64,000 nucleotides of DNA, from positions 17,679,961-17,743,960 of the forward strand of contig NW_020312785.1 of assembly GCF_003265705.1 (NCBI RefSeq). Reading direction: 5' to 3'. Positions 61,740-64,000 of this stretch are shown here, in pieces. Within the stretch, counting starts at the first letter, position 1. Each line of letters opens with the position of its first letter. The notes below the pieces were generated by a model. That model saw only the letters and a program-made list of their open reading frames with translations, ran no database searches and was not told where the DNA came from. The position numbers were made by a program, and so were the translations under genes. Source of the DNA: Callorhinus ursinus. Lineage: Eukaryota > Chordata > Mammalia > Carnivora > Otariidae.

Positions 61740-62075
61740 TTTAAAAATCCTCTTCATTAAACAATCAACAAATACTACTTCATTAGGTCACTACATCCTG
61801 GACTATTCTACATAATCTGCCTCTTGATTCCTCAGTCCTAAGCCCCTTCTTATTCGACCACCCATTAGAGAGAACTTCCCCAACAACCTGTGTGAAGTAG
61901 ATTCCATCCTGACTGGTTCACTACTCTATCACAGCACTGTTCAATTCTTTCTCAGTCCTTATCTCAATATAATTGCTTAGTGTTAATGCTTTTTGTTTAT
62001 AATCGCCCAAAATATTTTGAGCTCTACAGGGGCAGAATCTTTGTCCCAGTGCCTGACACACAGTCTGTCAAGAAA
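61740..62075 (+). mobile_element. L2 LINE 3' end relic
   Basis: tctatcacagcactgttcaa, tgagctctacaggggcagaa, then cccagtgcctgacacacag match L2 3' order. Confidence 0.55.
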
Positions 62076-62542
62076 GGGGAAGGGTCAGACCTTTTACCCT
62101 ACTTGCGAGCCAGGAAGGCAGCCTGCCACAGTTTCAATGATGCCGGTTAGAAAACATGAGACTCTGGGTCAGAGATGAAGGACAACTTACTACTTACAGC
62201 AAGAGCAGAAGCCAGAATATTGGCACTTTTGTACCAGTTCCCGAACCCCAAGTCCTACAGGGTGACACCAAAAGGACCAGGTGACACCTGCACACACAGC
62301 GGGTTTGGTACAAGAGAGAGAACTTGATTTTAAAGGAATCCAAAAATTTTACAACGGCAGTAGGCATGCCGGCCCTTTGCTCCAGAGGGAGACATGACCT
62401 CAATCTTCCACGGCCATTCATTATGGGAACATCCCCGAAAGGATATTCTGGGACAGATGCGGTCAGTGCATCTCTTGTAGGACATGCAGAAGCACGAGGA
62501 CCCACGGAAAATTGTCTCCCAGCAAAGAGAGAATCAAAAATT

Positions 62543-63412
62543 ACTGTTGATTAGAAACAACAAGTGTTGGCAAGGATGAGAAGGAAAGGGAACCCTTATG
62601 CGCTGTTGGTGGGAATGTAACTGGCGCAGACATTATAGAAAAAAGTGTGCAGTTTGCTCAAAAAATTAAAACTAGAAGTGCCATATGATCCAGCAATCCC
62701 ACTTCTAAGTATTTATCTGAAAAAAATAAAAACACTAATTTGAAAAGATATATGCATCCCTATGTTCTTTGCAGAATTATTTGCAACAGCCAAGAAATGG
62801 AAACAACCTAAGTGTCCATCAATGGTTGAGTGGATAAAGACATACATACACATGCATACACAATGAAATATATATATATATATATATACACTTTTCCATT
62901 AAAAAGAATTAAATCTTACCATTTGCAACATGAATGGGCCATAGACCCTGAGGGTATTCATGCTAAGTGCAAGAAGTTAGAGAAAGACAAATGTATGATT
63001 TCACTTATGCATGGAATCTAGAAAACAAATGAACAAATAAAACAAAACAAAATTAATAGATACAGAGAACAGATTGGTAACTGCAAGAGGATAGGGGGTT
63101 GGGGAGTGAGTAAAATGAGACAAGGGTATCAAAAGGGACAAACTTCCAGTTGTAAAACAAGTAAATTGTGGGGATGTAATATAGCATGATAACTATAGTC
63201 GGGAACATTGTATTGAAAATCTGAAAGTTGCTAAATAAGTAAATCTTAAAAGTTCTCATCATAAGAAAAAAATAATTGTAACTTTGTATTGTGACAGATG
63301 GCCACTAGACTTATTGTGGTGATCACTTTGCAATGTATACAAATGTCAAATCATTATGTTGTACACCTGAAACTAATACAATGTTGTATGTCAATTATAC
63401 TTCAATAAAACA
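62543..63412 (+). mobile_element. L1 (L1MA-like) ORF2 end and 3' UTR
   Basis: gaaacaacaagtgttggcaa, then atatgatccagcaatcccac, ctaagtgtccatcaatggtt, ggtaactgcaagaggatagg and the terminus gtcaattatacttcaataaa. 5'-truncated, with ORF2 broken. A TA run lies at about 62869-62888 at the usual internal simple-repeat site. Confidence 0.85.
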
Positions 63413-63544
63413 ATGTTGTTGAATGAATAAATGAACTTGAGCAACAATCCAGCATAGATGGTGGAATAAGTTGAATCAAATTAAATAATAAAATAGGAAG
63501 GCTCCTTCTTTTGTTCCTAAAGAGACCTCTTATCCAGTGGTGTG

Positions 63545-63660
63545 GGGGCCAATGTTTCACAACCATCCAGGGGCTTTGATTTGTAGTATTTTCCAATTTC
63601 CTTGACAAAAAAATCCCCACCATGACCAACTACAAGCTACTGGTATCATTGAATGAAGAG
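63545..63660 (+). mobile_element. Ancient repeat, short copy of the 58741 family
   Basis: ggggctttgatttgtagtat with ttccaatttccttgac parallels gggggactggtttgtagcat with tgccaatttccagag at 58856-58895. Confidence 0.4.
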
Positions 63661-63899
63661 TTGGTAGGAGATGCACAGCAGGCCATCATTATATAGTGTT
63701 TCCACCATACATATACAAAACACACAAATCACCACAATAGGTGATTTTACTAAATAATAGTAAAATGTAGCAAAATAATTAGGAAGTAATGAGTTTTGAG
63801 TGTATATTGGTTTTTAAAATTACTTAATTGTAAGTTTATATGGTTCCATTTTTAATAATGTCTGGGCTCAACAACTGGCTCGTAAGAATTCTTGAAAAC

Positions 63900-64000
63900 T
63901 TTTTTTTTTTAGGATTTTATTTATTTGTCAGAGAGAGAACACGAGCACAAGCAGGAGGGGCGGCAGGCAGAGGGAGAAGCAGGCTTCCTGCTGAGCAAGG
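63900..64000 (-). mobile_element. Can-SINE, truncated by window end
   Basis: Reverse copy: T-run, aggattttatttatttgtca, purine-rich body, then ggcttcctgctgagcaagg at the window edge. The tRNA-like head lies beyond 64000. Confidence 0.93.

Noticed and set aside
1..64000. CRISPR array, operon or bacterial mobile element
   Set aside because: No regularly spaced direct repeats with unique spacers and no dense coding. The sequence is mammalian repeat-rich DNA.

Overview
This is AT-rich non-coding DNA from a mammalian chromosome, almost certainly a carnivoran. Thirteen tRNA-derived Can-SINEs (SINEC family) occur, a family known only from Carnivora. Many carry the dog-like/arctoid body: a ttatttatttga tail, a purine-rich tract and a tRNA-like head reading cctgggtggctcag. 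Two L1 LINEs have 5' untranslated regions of carnivoran type. The SINE variant with acacaagcagggggag suggests a caniform (bear, seal or mustelid-like), but that is inference. I found no host protein-coding exon, no rRNA, no functional tRNA and no CpG-island promoter. Apart from L1 remnants, the open reading frames are chance frames in repeats, purine tracts or AT-rich DNA.

Layout. 1-5.5 kb: a SINE, then a pile-up of old L1 fragments, one of them split by a SINE. 5.5-9.2 kb: mostly unique DNA with a G-run, an ancient MIR and two RFX-like X-box motifs. 9.2-10.8 kb: LTR-like elements, one swollen by a 225-bp pure purine tract. 10.8-16.8 kb: an almost full-length L1 with a 13-bp target-site duplication, whose ORF1 and ORF2 are broken by stops and frameshifts. 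16.8-32.2 kb: mostly unique DNA with MIR/L2-age relics and two SINEs. 32.2-37.4 kb: a second L1 of a different subfamily, with internal deletions, a SINE in its 5' region and a CA microsatellite. 37.4-48.4 kb: unique DNA mixed with old L1, LTR-like and MIR relics. 48.5-56.3 kb: a dense SINE zone with six insertions in 4.4 kb plus one more at 56 kb. 56.6-64 kb: ancient repeats, a 100-N assembly gap that falls inside a MIR, an L1 tail and a SINE cut by the window end.

No genes act together here. The window is best read as an intergenic or deep-intronic stretch recording successive retrotransposition: MIR and L2 first, then LTR-like elements and old L1, then carnivoran L1 and Can-SINEs. Nesting and target-site duplications give the relative order. 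The leads worth checking are the paired X-box motifs near 7 kb, an inverted SINE cluster at 48.5-49.9 kb, the long purine tract, and the conserved endonuclease residues in the broken L1. I see no convincing new biological system. Repeat names below the superfamily level are from memory of consensus sequences, not from a database search.
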